From Klebsiella sp. BIGb0138 (GTDB lineage Bacteria; Pseudomonadota; Gammaproteobacteria; Enterobacterales; Enterobacteriaceae), in contig NZ_SMCV01000003.1 of assembly GCF_004342285.1 (NCBI RefSeq), forward strand, positions 62,001-126,000: a DNA stretch of 64,000 nucleotides, written 5' to 3'. Numbering within the stretch: position 1 is the first letter of the stretch; every line of letters starts with the position of its first letter. The notes under the pieces were generated by a model, which was not told the DNA's origin, did no database searches, and saw nothing but the letters and a program-made list of their open reading frames with translations. Below are positions 8,902 through 17,126 of this stretch, in pieces. A program made the position numbers and the translations under genes.

Positions 8902-9872
8902 TGAGTTACCTGCTTACGCTGCAAACGGAAATAGTTGATGCACCGATCGAGAAGGAGAATGCCGATGATGATTGCCCCTTTATAGAGATCGAGACTTGAG
9001 GGGTCGACGCCGAGGATACGCAGCGCGCCGGTGAGTAAACTGATGATCAACGCTCCGCAAACCACCCCGCTAACGTAGCCGCGACCGCCAAACAGGCTGG
9101 TCCCCCCAATCACCGCCGCCGCGATGGCATCCAGCAGGAGGTTTACACCGCCAACGTTAGGGTTCACCACCGGGACGCGGGAAATAAACACCACGGCCGT
9201 CATAAAAACAAACACCGATGAAAGCGCAAATACCCCAATCTTCTGTTTTACGACGGAGATACCGGCGAGTTCCGCTCGTTCCAGCGACGATCCGACCGCA
9301 TAGGTTTTCAGACCAAATGCCGTGCGGCGGGAAATCCAGGCACATAGCAAAGCGGTGATGCCAACAAAGATGACGGTGGGCGGTAGCCCCCATGAAGAGG
9401 TAAAGGCGCCGAAGCGACGTAGCACGGGATTCATCACCAGGATGGTGCCGGTTTTCGCGACCATTAAGGTGGCACCCTGCAGAATCAGCATCGTGGCCAA
9501 AGTGGCAATAAAAGAGGGTAACTTTAAAACAGCGACCATTACCCCGTTAAAGACTCCAAATGCCAGGCACGCCAGCAGCCCAATCAGCAGGGTAGGAATT
9601 AATTCCGTCCCCGATGACAGCAACGTTCCCATGGTCACCGCGCAAAATGAGACTAAGTGACCGGCGGATAAATCAATTTCGCCGGTAAGCAGGATCCAAA
9701 ACAGGCCTAATCCCATCAGCGCAATGGTGGTTGCCTGTAACATCACGATGACGAGATTGTTTAATGAAACGATCCTGTTATCTACCGCCGCGAAGAGCAG
9801 CAGTAAAACGATCAGCAGCAGTATCGGTGCCAGGTTCAACACCATGCCTATCCATGAATGCGATGATTTCAT
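8898..9872 (-). CDS. Sugar ABC transporter permease (RbsC-like)
   Basis: 324 aa, with about 8-10 hydrophobic segments and the BPD_transp_2 features LTGEIDLSAGHLVSFCAV, SFIATLATMLILQGA and AAAVIGGTSLFGGRGYVSG typical of ribose/xylose-type permeases. It ends overlapping the GlpA-like gene (ATGA) and starts 16 nt after the permease-ATPase fusion. With the permease half of that fusion it probably forms a heterodimeric channel in the inner membrane. Confidence 0.9.
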   Translation of the reverse strand: MKSSHSWIGMVLNLAPILLLIVLLLLFAAVDNRIVSLNNLVIVMLQATTIALMGLGLFWILLTGEIDLSAGHLVSFCAVTMGTLLSSGTELIPTLLIGLLACLAFGVFNGVMVAVLKLPSFIATLATMLILQGATLMVAKTGTILVMNPVLRRFGAFTSSWGLPPTVIFVGITALLCAWISRRTAFGLKTYAVGSSLERAELAGISVVKQKIGVFALSSVFVFMTAVVFISRVPVVNPNVGGVNLLLDAIAAAVIGGTSLFGGRGYVSGVVCGALIISLLTGALRILGVDPSSLDLYKGAIIIGILLLDRCINYFRLQRKQVTQ

Positions 9873-9888
9873 GATGATTTCTTCCTGT

Positions 9889-12417
9889 TTAAACGTATTT
9901 AAAGGCCAGGCTCATCACCTGCTCTTCCGTGGCGCCCCGGGGAAGTTCCCCGGCAATCCGTCCTTTACTGAGGACAATGATTCTGTCAGCCACGCCAAGC
10001 GCTTCGGGAAGCTCGCTGGAAACCATCAAAATGCCCATTCCCTGCTGTTTTAATTGCGCAATGAGATTGTGAATTTCAAATTTAGCGCCGACATCAACCC
10101 CGTTAGTGGGTTCATCCAACAACAACAAACGTGAGTTGGTTGCCAGCCATTTACCAATGACGATTTTTTGCTGATTACCGCCCGATAAACTGCTCACCGG
10201 ATTCTCGGGATCCGCAGGACGGACGCCGAGTTGGGCAATCAGCTGCTTCGCTAATTTATCGATGGCTGACCGGCGCAGGATGCCAACGAAGCTGTTATGC
10301 AAAATCCAGCGAAGAGACAGGTTATCCTTCAAAGACATACAGCCGATGAAACCTTCTTTATGACGATCTTCAGGAACATAGGCGACGCCTAATTGGCTGG
10401 CTCTGCGGGCATGTCCAGAAGTGATTTGCGATTGATCAACGCGTATCTTCCCGTGATGAAAATGGTCTAAGCCCGCGATGCAGCGCATTAACTCTGTGCG
10501 ACCGCTGCCCATCAGTCCTGTCAACGCCACCAGCTCGCCTCGTTTGACGGAGATATTGATATTCTGTAGCAGACTGCCCATTGAGAGATCTTCAATACTG
10601 AGCAAGGTGTCGCCAGGTTCTGCCTGACGCCAGGGGAAAACGTTGCCGATATCACGGCCCACCATCATATTGATCAACGCAGCTTCTGTTGTTTCAGGTA
10701 GCGCGGCCTCGCCCACTTTTTGTCCATCCCGCAGCACCACGGCGCGACTGGCGAGGGTATAGATCTCCTGCATTTTGTGTGAGATGTAGAGAACACAGCA
10801 GCGTCTTTTCAACAGGCGTGCAATTAATAAATAGAGCTGATCGCGTTCAGGATTCGTTAACGCGCTGGTCGGTTCGTCCATCACAATCAGCCAGGCATCT
10901 GCCATCATGGCTTTTGCCACTTCGACCATCTGGCATTGCCCAATAGTGAGATCGGCAATTTTGGCATCAGGATTGATTTCCAGCTGTAGCTCAGCGAGCA
11001 AGGCGCGGGCCTGTTGCCGCATTGCGCGACGATTAAGCGAAATGCCGAAATAGCGCGGCAGCGTCGATTGCGCGAGGGCTAAGTTTTCCGCCACGGTTAA
11101 TTCAGGAATCAGACTGAAATGCTGGTGGATGACCGAAATACCCGCCTGGCGGCTATCGGCAGGAGATTTTAAATTGATCCGGGTATTATCCAGCCATATT
11201 TCCCCCTCTTCCGGGTGGTAGATCCCGGAGAGTATTTTAACCAACGTTGATTTACCGGCCCCATTTTCCCCCATCAAGGCCACAACCTCCCCACGATTGA
11301 GCCGCAGCGACACATTGGACAGTGCTTTAACGCCGGGGAAAATCTTTGAGATGCCTTTTAACTCAAAACTGTGTGCCGACTGGACGCTCGCCGCCGCGTC
11401 AGGATGGGCCGAGCGTTTTGCCGACAGCAAGGATTTAATATTGATATTTTTCAAAAGACTACGCTGACTAAGTAACACCGCAATCAGCACGAAGCCACCG
11501 GTGACAAAGTAATTGACCTGCTGGGAGACCTGTAGAAAGGATAGGCCGGTGTTGATCACCCCGAGTAATAAGGCGCCTAAGGCGGTTCCTAATATGGACC
11601 CCTGGCCGCCGGCAAGTCTCGCACCGCCAATAATCGCGGCGGTAATCGCGGCAAATTCTAGTCCTAATCCTGCCAAAGGTTGCGCCGATCCCACCCGGCC
11701 GGTCGTTAATAACGCGCCAACGCCCGCGCTGGCGCCCGCAAAGACGTAAATCAGCGTGGTGGTCACGCGCACCGGGATTAATGAAGCATGGGCGGCTTCT
11801 GTATTGCCGCCGGTCGCATAGATCCAGCGGCCAAATATGGTGCGGCTAAGTAAAAACATCCAAAGTACGGCGAAGAGCGCGGCGATTAATAAGCTGACCG
11901 GGATACCGGCGATAGTTGTCTGGCCAAACCAGAGATACAACGCCGAGTCGACGGCAATAGATTGTGAGCCTGAGAAACTGAGGGCGACGCCTCTGGCAAA
12001 AGCATAAACCGCCAGCGTGGTCACAAAAGGGCTGATACCAATCAGGCTAATCAGCGTGCCATTTAGCAGGCCAAAACCCGCGCCGATGGCAATCACCACA
12101 ATAATACCTAACCAACCAGGAATACCGGTCGACTGCATAATCAAGGCCGTCAAAATGCCGCTCGCAGCCAGGACGCTGCCGACGGAAATATCAATACCCT
12201 TACAAATAATCACCGCCGTCATCGCATACGCGACGATAGCGATAACTGAAGTTTGCTGGCCAATATTTAACAAATTACCCGGCGATAAATAACCCGGCGT
12301 CACTATGCCAAAGATAGCAATAGCCATAACAATCAGCATAAATAAAATAATTTCCTGGTTTAATTTTTTACCGTTTAAGCCAGAAAAAAAAGGCAGCGAC
12401 TTACGATTTTGCAACAT
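9889..12417 (-). CDS. Fused sugar ABC permease / double ATP-binding protein (RbsC-RbsA fusion)
   Basis: About 842 aa from the ATG at 12417, preferred over 12447 because GGAG lies 9 nt upstream. Residues 1 to about 330 are an RbsC-like permease (ICKGIDISVGSVLAASG, AAIIGGARLAGGQGS). Residues from about 345 are an RbsA/MglA-like double ATPase. The first domain has GENGAGKSTL, the unusual signature TIGQCQM and VMDEPTSAL; the second has a degenerate Walker A (GLMGSGRTE), LSGGNQQK and LLDEPTNGVD. Permease and ATPase are normally separate proteins. The join lies in a linker of about 25 residues rich in Ala, Ser and His. It works with the neighbouring permease and binding protein. Confidence 0.9.
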   Translation of the reverse strand: MLQNRKSLPFFSGLNGKKLNQEIILFMLIVMAIAIFGIVTPGYLSPGNLLNIGQQTSVIAIVAYAMTAVIICKGIDISVGSVLAASGILTALIMQSTGIPGWLGIIVVIAIGAGFGLLNGTLISLIGISPFVTTLAVYAFARGVALSFSGSQSIAVDSALYLWFGQTTIAGIPVSLLIAALFAVLWMFLLSRTIFGRWIYATGGNTEAAHASLIPVRVTTTLIYVFAGASAGVGALLTTGRVGSAQPLAGLGLEFAAITAAIIGGARLAGGQGSILGTALGALLLGVINTGLSFLQVSQQVNYFVTGGFVLIAVLLSQRSLLKNINIKSLLSAKRSAHPDAAASVQSAHSFELKGISKIFPGVKALSNVSLRLNRGEVVALMGENGAGKSTLVKILSGIYHPEEGEIWLDNTRINLKSPADSRQAGISVIHQHFSLIPELTVAENLALAQSTLPRYFGISLNRRAMRQQARALLAELQLEINPDAKIADLTIGQCQMVEVAKAMMADAWLIVMDEPTSALTNPERDQLYLLIARLLKRRCCVLYISHKMQEIYTLASRAVVLRDGQKVGEAALPETTEAALINMMVGRDIGNVFPWRQAEPGDTLLSIEDLSMGSLLQNINISVKRGELVALTGLMGSGRTELMRCIAGLDHFHHGKIRVDQSQITSGHARRASQLGVAYVPEDRHKEGFIGCMSLKDNLSLRWILHNSFVGILRRSAIDKLAKQLIAQLGVRPADPENPVSSLSGGNQQKIVIGKWLATNSRLLLLDEPTNGVDVGAKFEIHNLIAQLKQQGMGILMVSSELPEALGVADRIIVLSKGRIAGELPRGATEEQVMSLAFKYV

Positions 12418-12463
12418 AACGGAATACTCCAAAGCTCGGCTATGCACCGAGCTACGGTTTATT

Positions 12464-13498
12464 TTATTTTTCAGAGACCGTCATGGCAGAATCAGGCTTC
12501 GACGGCGCCATTTCAGCACGATAATCTTTCGCGACGATTGCGGCTTTTTCTGGCGTGATATAAGGGAAAGTCAAACCTTTAGCTTTTAATTCTCCGGCCG
12601 TTTTATCCGTGGTGACAAAATAGGTTGGCATGTATAAATCAACCGGATATTTCGCGCCTTTGGCGAGACGCGCCGCCACGGCAATATTCCAGTACCCGAC
12701 ACGAGATGCCCCGTTTAATACATCAACGACGTTCGAACCATCGCTGACATAAGGGAACATTTCGGGGTCGCCTTCATAGCTGACAAAGGAGATCTGGCGG
12801 CCGTTTGAATCAGCAATCGTTTTTGCCGCGACGCAAATCGAATCAGCAAAACAGCCGACGCCTTTCAGGTTCGGGTAGGTTGAGAGCCAGGTTTGCATAG
12901 CATCCGCGGAACGCGAGCTGTCCCAGTTTGTGGCCTCTACACCGACCAGTTTAATGCCCGGAAATTCTTTACTCATCACATCGCGAAAGGCTTTTTCCCG
13001 CGTATCGGAGACATAGTTACCTTTGCCGCCAATCAGTAATGCGACTTCACCCTGACCGCCAAGTTTTTGACCTAATGCGCGGGCAACGGTACTCATGTTT
13101 GAATAATCGGGATACAGCGTATTGTAATTCCAGTTACCGTCGACTTTATTGCCCATCGCAATAACCGGAATATTTTTTGCTTTTGCCTTTTGCACCGCGG
13201 TGGCGATAGCGGCGCGGTCCAGCGGATCGACCAAAATGATATCAACGCCCTGATTGACAAAGTTTTCAATATTGGAGATTTCTTTTTCAAGGCTACCTTC
13301 GGAGCCTTGCCAAATGACTTTAACGCCATAATCTTTCGCCGCTTCATCACCTGCTTGCCTCATACGGACAAAAAATGAGTTTTGCAGATCAATGGCAACC
13401 ACACCGACAACGGGTTCTTTCTCAGCCGCGAAGGCCGGTGTTGATGCTAATAAGGCCAACATTACAGCGCCGGCAATACCTGTTTTCTTCACAAACAT
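12464..13498 (-). CDS. Periplasmic sugar-binding protein of the ABC importer
   Basis: 344 aa. Signal peptide MFVKKTGIAGAVMLALLAST ending at AFA, then a ribose/galactose-type binding fold (Peripla_BP_4): VVGVVAIDLQNSFF, GVDIILVDPLD, AIATAVQKAKAKNIPVIAMG. AGGGG-like Shine-Dalgarno (AGGGG, 5 nt spacing) supports the start. It is the first gene of the minus-strand catabolic locus. The ligand is probably a small sugar or polyol; residues do not single one out. Confidence 0.9.
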   Translation of the reverse strand: MFVKKTGIAGAVMLALLASTPAFAAEKEPVVGVVAIDLQNSFFVRMRQAGDEAAKDYGVKVIWQGSEGSLEKEISNIENFVNQGVDIILVDPLDRAAIATAVQKAKAKNIPVIAMGNKVDGNWNYNTLYPDYSNMSTVARALGQKLGGQGEVALLIGGKGNYVSDTREKAFRDVMSKEFPGIKLVGVEATNWDSSRSADAMQTWLSTYPNLKGVGCFADSICVAAKTIADSNGRQISFVSYEGDPEMFPYVSDGSNVVDVLNGASRVGYWNIAVAARLAKGAKYPVDLYMPTYFVTTDKTAGELKAKGLTFPYITPEKAAIVAKDYRAEMAPSKPDSAMTVSEK

Positions 13499-13806
13499 GT
13501 TTACCCCTTGCTTGAAATTACGACATCACTGAAATGAAAAACTCATACCTTGTCACGGGTAATGAGTGGCGATAAAAAATACATTTTACGACCGAAAGGT
13601 AATTTATTGATGGCCGATCAGTCAATTAAAATGTGACAAAATAGTGATCTTGATGTTGTTTTTTTGAGTTTTTCAAGATGTTTTTATTCTTAATTTATTG
13701 AAACTATTATATTAAATGATAATTTAAAATGTCATATGTTTTTTGACTGAATGGTCATAACATGACGCGATACTTAGCGCCAACGTAGCGAGGGAACAGC
13801 AGATGT
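13499..13806 (-). promoter_or_regulatory. AT-rich promoter region of the catabolic locus
   Basis: No gene is supported here. The stretch is markedly AT-rich and must hold the promoter of the minus-strand binding-protein gene. It contains an inverted repeat with 7-bp arms, ATCTTGA at 13647-13653 and TCAAGAT at 13673-13679, spaced 19 bp, which could be a regulator site; this is not tested. It also marks the border with the decayed islet. Confidence 0.4.
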
Positions 13807-14474
13807 CTGGGAACTCATATTCTTTTACGACGGGAAGGCTGGTTAATAAATCATAAGAAAACACCGGATTTACTGTCTGGAAGGGCTGAATCTGCGGACA
13901 AAACGACTCCGCCGACATGTCACTGCCAGACATCGGCGCGTCCGTTCGGAAGTGAGCGCAGTAGATCAGTGCTGGAGCATGGATTTTGTTGCTGATAATC
14001 TGTTCAACGGACGCCGGATCCGCGCGCTGACTATAGTCGATAATTCTAATCGGGAATGTCTGGCGATCCAGATTGGACAGGGGTTACGTGGTGAGGATGT
14101 GGTGACCGTTATGGAGCGTCTGAAGCAAATGAAGCGCTGTGTACCACTCCGGTTGCAGACGGACAATGGCAGCGAATTTATCTCCAAATCTCTGGAACAA
14201 TGAGCCTATGAAAATAAGGTGACGATGGACTTCTCACGGTCTGGAAAGCCCACAGACAATGCACTGGTTGGTCGAGTCATTTAATGGCAGCCTTCGTGAT
14301 GAATGTCTGAATGTGCACTGGTTCCTGTTACTGGAAGATGCTCAGGAGAAGATAGAGTACTGGCGACGGGAATATAACCAGCAACGACCTCATTCATCAT
14401 TAAACAACCTGACGCCGGAAGAGTACCGACTGATGGCGGAAAAACCGGAAATCTCAAAAAGTGCGTGGAACTAA
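13807..14474 (+). pseudogene. IS3-family transposase OrfB remnant
   Basis: Translation in three segments reproduces an IS3-group OrfB. About 13812-13860 reads HILLRREGWLINHKK; after a frameshift near 13860 follows YCLEGLNLRTKR, then CWSMDFVADNLFNGRR and LQTDNGSEF. The codon expected to be Trp before AYE is TGA (14201-14203), and an apparent 4-bp insertion (GTTG) near 14267 shifts the frame before [13 protein letters not shown] and [19 protein letters not shown]. The DDE residues (SMDF, TDNGSE, ESFNG) are still recognisable. OrfA and the N-terminal part of OrfB are missing, so it cannot make a transposase. Confidence 0.88.
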
Positions 14475-14495
14475 AATGGGTATGCTTGCATTACC

Positions 14496-14687
14496 ATGGG
14501 AGTGCTGGCCCTGCTGCCGCTGGCAACCCTTGCAGGTAAGATAACCTTGAGCAACCCCGATGAACAAGAGCTGAAGGGAAGGGAGCGGCTTTGTACCTAC
14601 GAAAACAGCATTTATCTGTTTACGCTAGTGACGCGCTCGCAGTCTTGTCCCTTTTCGAAGACGTTCGACACGGATGATCAGTCATAG
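14496..14687 (+). pseudogene. Small putative exported protein, probably 5'-truncated
   Basis: 63 codons, MGVLALLPLATLAGKITLS then a charged region with two cysteines (ERLCTYENS and SQSCPFSKTF). The start resembles the hydrophobic core of a signal peptide lacking its positively charged N-terminus, and it begins about 20 bp after the transposase remnant, so the element probably removed the first codons. No ribosome site is visible at the ATG. I do not recognise the family with confidence. It could still be expressed from an alternative start. Confidence 0.4.
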
Positions 14688-15004
14688 AGCCAGCGCCCGG
14701 CTTTAGCCGACTCAACCAACATTCCTACAGTGAAATCAGGTACAGGGATAGGCTGTGTCTTCTTGAATGGATTCCATAAAATAGGAGCATCAGGGATATA
14801 TGTTTTAATATCAAAAGCTCCTCTCTCAATATTGAACGTAGTGAAAAACTCGTTCATCAAATCCTCTAATTCGAGTTCATCAATATCCAAATCTGTATCC
14901 AGATCAGTTTCTGGGGTAAGCGGAACTTTCTTTGAGCTAAATACATACGTTCCTGCATATTTACGGATCAGCGTATGCACCTGCTCCTCAATGTTCTCTA
15001 CCAT
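14678..15004 (-). CDS. DUF1493 family protein
   Basis: 108 aa, acidic in the middle (DTDLDIDELELEDLMNEFF), with the conserved ends VHTLIRKYAGTY and FTVGMLVESAKAGRW that characterise DUF1493, a small cytoplasmic enterobacterial family of unknown function. Its start overlaps the stop of the STM2901-type gene upstream, so the two are co-translated. The fold reminds one of acyl-carrier-like helical proteins, but no phosphopantetheine serine motif is seen. In this context it may be the partner or immunity protein of the upstream gene (inference). Confidence 0.75.
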   Translation of the reverse strand: MVENIEEQVHTLIRKYAGTYVFSSKKVPLTPETDLDTDLDIDELELEDLMNEFFTTFNIERGAFDIKTYIPDAPILWNPFKKTQPIPVPDFTVGMLVESAKAGRWLYD

Positions 15005-15480
15005 AATTTGTCATTACCTCGTGCTATCGCGTTGTAATCACTTATTGTGTGATAGGTAATTTGAGATACATCGTAGGCTAAGACAATCCAGCCTACAACA
15101 GGGATTGCTCGCCCTGTAAATGTCCCTATATTAGCAACGGCTCGAATCCTAATAGTGGAGGGTGGATAGCCGCCAATCACTGAGGGCAGTTTCATGCCAA
15201 ACGGGAATTTTGCTTTTTTGAATACGGCTCTTGAGGCTCTCGACGCATAAGAGGTTCCCTTTTCTGCGCCTTTAGGCTTTGCCCTTGTGGGGAGAGTGTT
15301 TAGCCCTGATACAATAGCAACAACAGAAGAAAAATCAGTTACGCCTAGACCTAATTGATCAACAACCTTTTCACAAAAGATCATGAAAAAGAGTTCTGAA
15401 GCGGTGAGATTTGATTGCCCGGCGTAATAGTAGGTTCCGTTCAATTCTTCTGTGGTATCCACGCTATCCCCCATAGACAT
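14998..15480 (-). CDS. STM2901-family membrane protein
   Basis: About 160 aa from ATG 15480 (MSMGDSVDTTEELNG); the open frame extends upstream to 15567, but the family start is near the TTEELNGTYYYAGQSNLTAS block. A C-terminal hydrophobic stretch (IPVVGWIVLAYDVSQI) suggests membrane association. STM2901-like proteins are short enterobacterial proteins often encoded beside DUF1493 genes, as here (overlap of 7 nt). The function is unknown. The low-GC codon use is unlike the neighbouring core genes, consistent with acquisition. No strong ribosome site decides the start. Confidence 0.65.
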   Translation of the reverse strand: MSMGDSVDTTEELNGTYYYAGQSNLTASELFFMIFCEKVVDQLGLGVTDFSSVVAIVSGLNTLPTRAKPKGAEKGTSYASRASRAVFKKAKFPFGMKLPSVIGGYPPSTIRIRAVANIGTFTGRAIPVVGWIVLAYDVSQITYHTISDYNAIARGNDKLW

Positions 15481-15552
15481 TAGCCATATCGATGATATTA
15501 GAAATGGTAAACAGATACTTGTGTGATTAATCCTAAAACAGGCCTGATTTTG

Positions 15553-15585
15553 GACAATAGAAGCCATAAAGCCCCGTTAGTGGTA
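15553..15585. repeat. 33-bp direct repeat, copy 1
   Basis: Identical except for one base (position 9) to 17271-17303; both contain AGCCATAAAGCCCCGTTAGT. The flanking 12 bases (AACAAGTGGAGC versus GACAAGCGGAGC) are also similar, so the homology is somewhat longer. The two copies bracket the DUF4225 gene and its partner. It could be a recombination scar, an attachment-type duplication or a relic of a duplicated gene start. Confidence 0.85.
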
Positions 15586-15965
15586 CAAGCAACAAGTGGA
15601 GCAGGTCAGCTGTATGTAACATGCTCTTACCGTCTGTGTTAGGGGTTATGAAGTGGCTTTTAAGATAATTGATTGCTCATATGGTTACAATCAGCCCTTA
15701 GTTGGCAGGGTGTCTCAAAAGGAAGTCCTTTCGAGGCTATCAAAAACCGGTCAGATATTTTAAATTTGCTGCAATTTTGAGTGATGGAGATATTTATCTG
15801 CTCAGTAGTGAGAACGTAGAGCCAGGGGTATTTTCAGCATGAGGATGTAAACTGGGAGGATAAAGAGATGGGACCCCCACGGGGGCGGGTTGTGAAAGTA
15901 TTTCCTGTTGTCTTCGACCTTATTGCACGTAAAATGACCAGACCCATTTTGGGAAGGAGTCTTTA
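15586..15965 (+). other. Non-coding islet sequence with a decayed coding remnant
   Basis: No intact gene. A plus-strand frame from about 15702 to the TGA at 15840-15842 reads, without a start codon, ending KFAAILSDGDIYLLSSENVE, which looks like the tail of a lost protein. The rest holds a GC palindrome (ACCCCCACGGGGGC near 15872) and, at the right end, a strong ribosome site (GGAAGGAG) for the DUF4225 reading frame. Confidence 0.4.
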
Positions 15966-16758
15966 ATGGATATCGCGCTGCTCAACATGGTCAGATACCA
16001 TGGTGAATCTTGAAGCCCGGAAACTCGTCGAAACAGCAAATCGGCTGTCAGCATTCTATTTGCAAGATGGTCTTACACGTATCAAGTTTGTCGAAGAGAT
16101 AAAGCAGGTCGTAGAAAAGGAGTTCGCGGCAGCACGACGAGCCAAAACAGACGAAGAATGCATTGCATACATCAAAAATCTGCGTGCCGAAACGGATAAT
16201 CTGCAAGAACAAGATCGCCTGTTAAGGACCAGAGCCGCACAACTTTATGCAAAGATAGAATTTGTTCGAGAAAATAATAAAATCGTTGGTTATGTTATAT
16301 CCGCTGTAAATGTGGTGCTATCAGGCGTGGTTCTCTTTGGTGGCTTTATGATGTTATCCACTATGGGGCCGATTGGTATGCTGGCTGGGGCAGTCCTGAT
16401 TGCCGATGGAATGAACGGATTAACGAAAGAAGTGCTCAACTTTGATCAGCCAGCAGGACATAAACCCTCGCAAGGTATAATTGCTGACTCCGCGATGCAT
16501 ACTGCCCAGTTCATGGGATTTAATCCTAACACGGGCTTGGCTCTCTATAATGGTGTTACTCTTGGTGCCAGTATATACAGCATTGTAGGACTCGCTCGAA
16601 AGACTGGAGCCTGGAGATTATTCCGCTGGCTTCCACACGATTACTATCGCAAAGTCAGCACAATGAGCACTCCTAAACTAACAATGAAGATTGTCGGTTA
16701 TGGTGTTAAAGCAAAAGTGATTTTCGACCTACTGACAACAGAAAATGGAACCAGTTAA
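15966..16758 (+). pseudogene. DUF4225-domain membrane protein, apparently frameshifted near its start
   Basis: The main frame 16000-16758 encodes 252 aa: an N-terminal helical region (LEARKLVETANRLSAFYLQD), then two to three membrane segments (IVGYVISAVNVVLSGVVLFG, MLAGAVLIADGMNGL) and the block DQPAGHKPSQ typical of DUF4225. The ATG at 16000 has no ribosome site. GGAAGGAG lies 7 nt before the ATG at 15966, whose frame reads MDIALLNMVRYHGES and stops at TGA 16011-16013, just where LEARKL begins in the other frame. A single-base indel near codon 15 therefore explains both facts. Either the gene is inactivated or shortened, or this is a sequencing error. The function is unknown; small membrane proteins of this kind are often toxin-like. 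Confidence 0.65.
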
Positions 16759-17069
16759 TCCTTGATAGTTTTTCGGTAACGCCAGGATTTATAGGAAATT
16801 ACCGGCGGCTGTGCGAAGGACATAATGGCAACCCCAAAGATCATCGCCAGCCCCCATGCAACTGCTCTATCAGGTGAGCTGAAGACGATAAGTAGCAATA
16901 GGATAAAGGTGCATACAGCCACCACTCCCGCCAAGGTAACAAATCGCCTGGCGAGATCATTTATGGCCTCTCCAAGCGTTCCTCCATATTTTTCAATATT
17001 GCTTTTTATCTTCTGCAATTCGGGCTGCGTAAACCCTGAACGTAACAAAGCCTCATCAGTCACTTTCAT
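16755..17069 (-). CDS. Small two-helix membrane protein
   Basis: About 104 aa from the ATG at 17069 (AAGGGA 10 nt upstream); an ATG at 17126 would add 19 residues. The N-terminal half is soluble (MKVTDEALLRSGFTQPELQK), followed by two transmembrane segments (FVTLAGVVAVCTFILLLLIV and WGLAMIFGVAIMSFA) and a basic tail. It is convergent with the DUF4225 gene, overlapping it by 4 bp at the stops. I do not recognise a named family. A pairing of immunity type with the DUF4225 protein is possible but unsupported beyond adjacency. Confidence 0.6.
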   Translation of the reverse strand: MKVTDEALLRSGFTQPELQKIKSNIEKYGGTLGEAINDLARRFVTLAGVVAVCTFILLLLIVFSSPDRAVAWGLAMIFGVAIMSFAQPPVISYKSWRYRKTIKD

Positions 17070-17126
17070 ACAGTCTTGTCCCTTATCTCCCAGAAGTTTT
17101 TTCTCAATCGCTGATTGTGCAAGCAA

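Noticed and set aside
13631..13650. TGTGA-containing stretch resembling a CRP site
   Set aside because: Only one half-site is present; the second half at the needed 6-bp spacing is absent.
13724..13933. 69-codon minus-strand frame
   Set aside because: It lies antisense over the transposase remnant, has no ribosome site and no family features.
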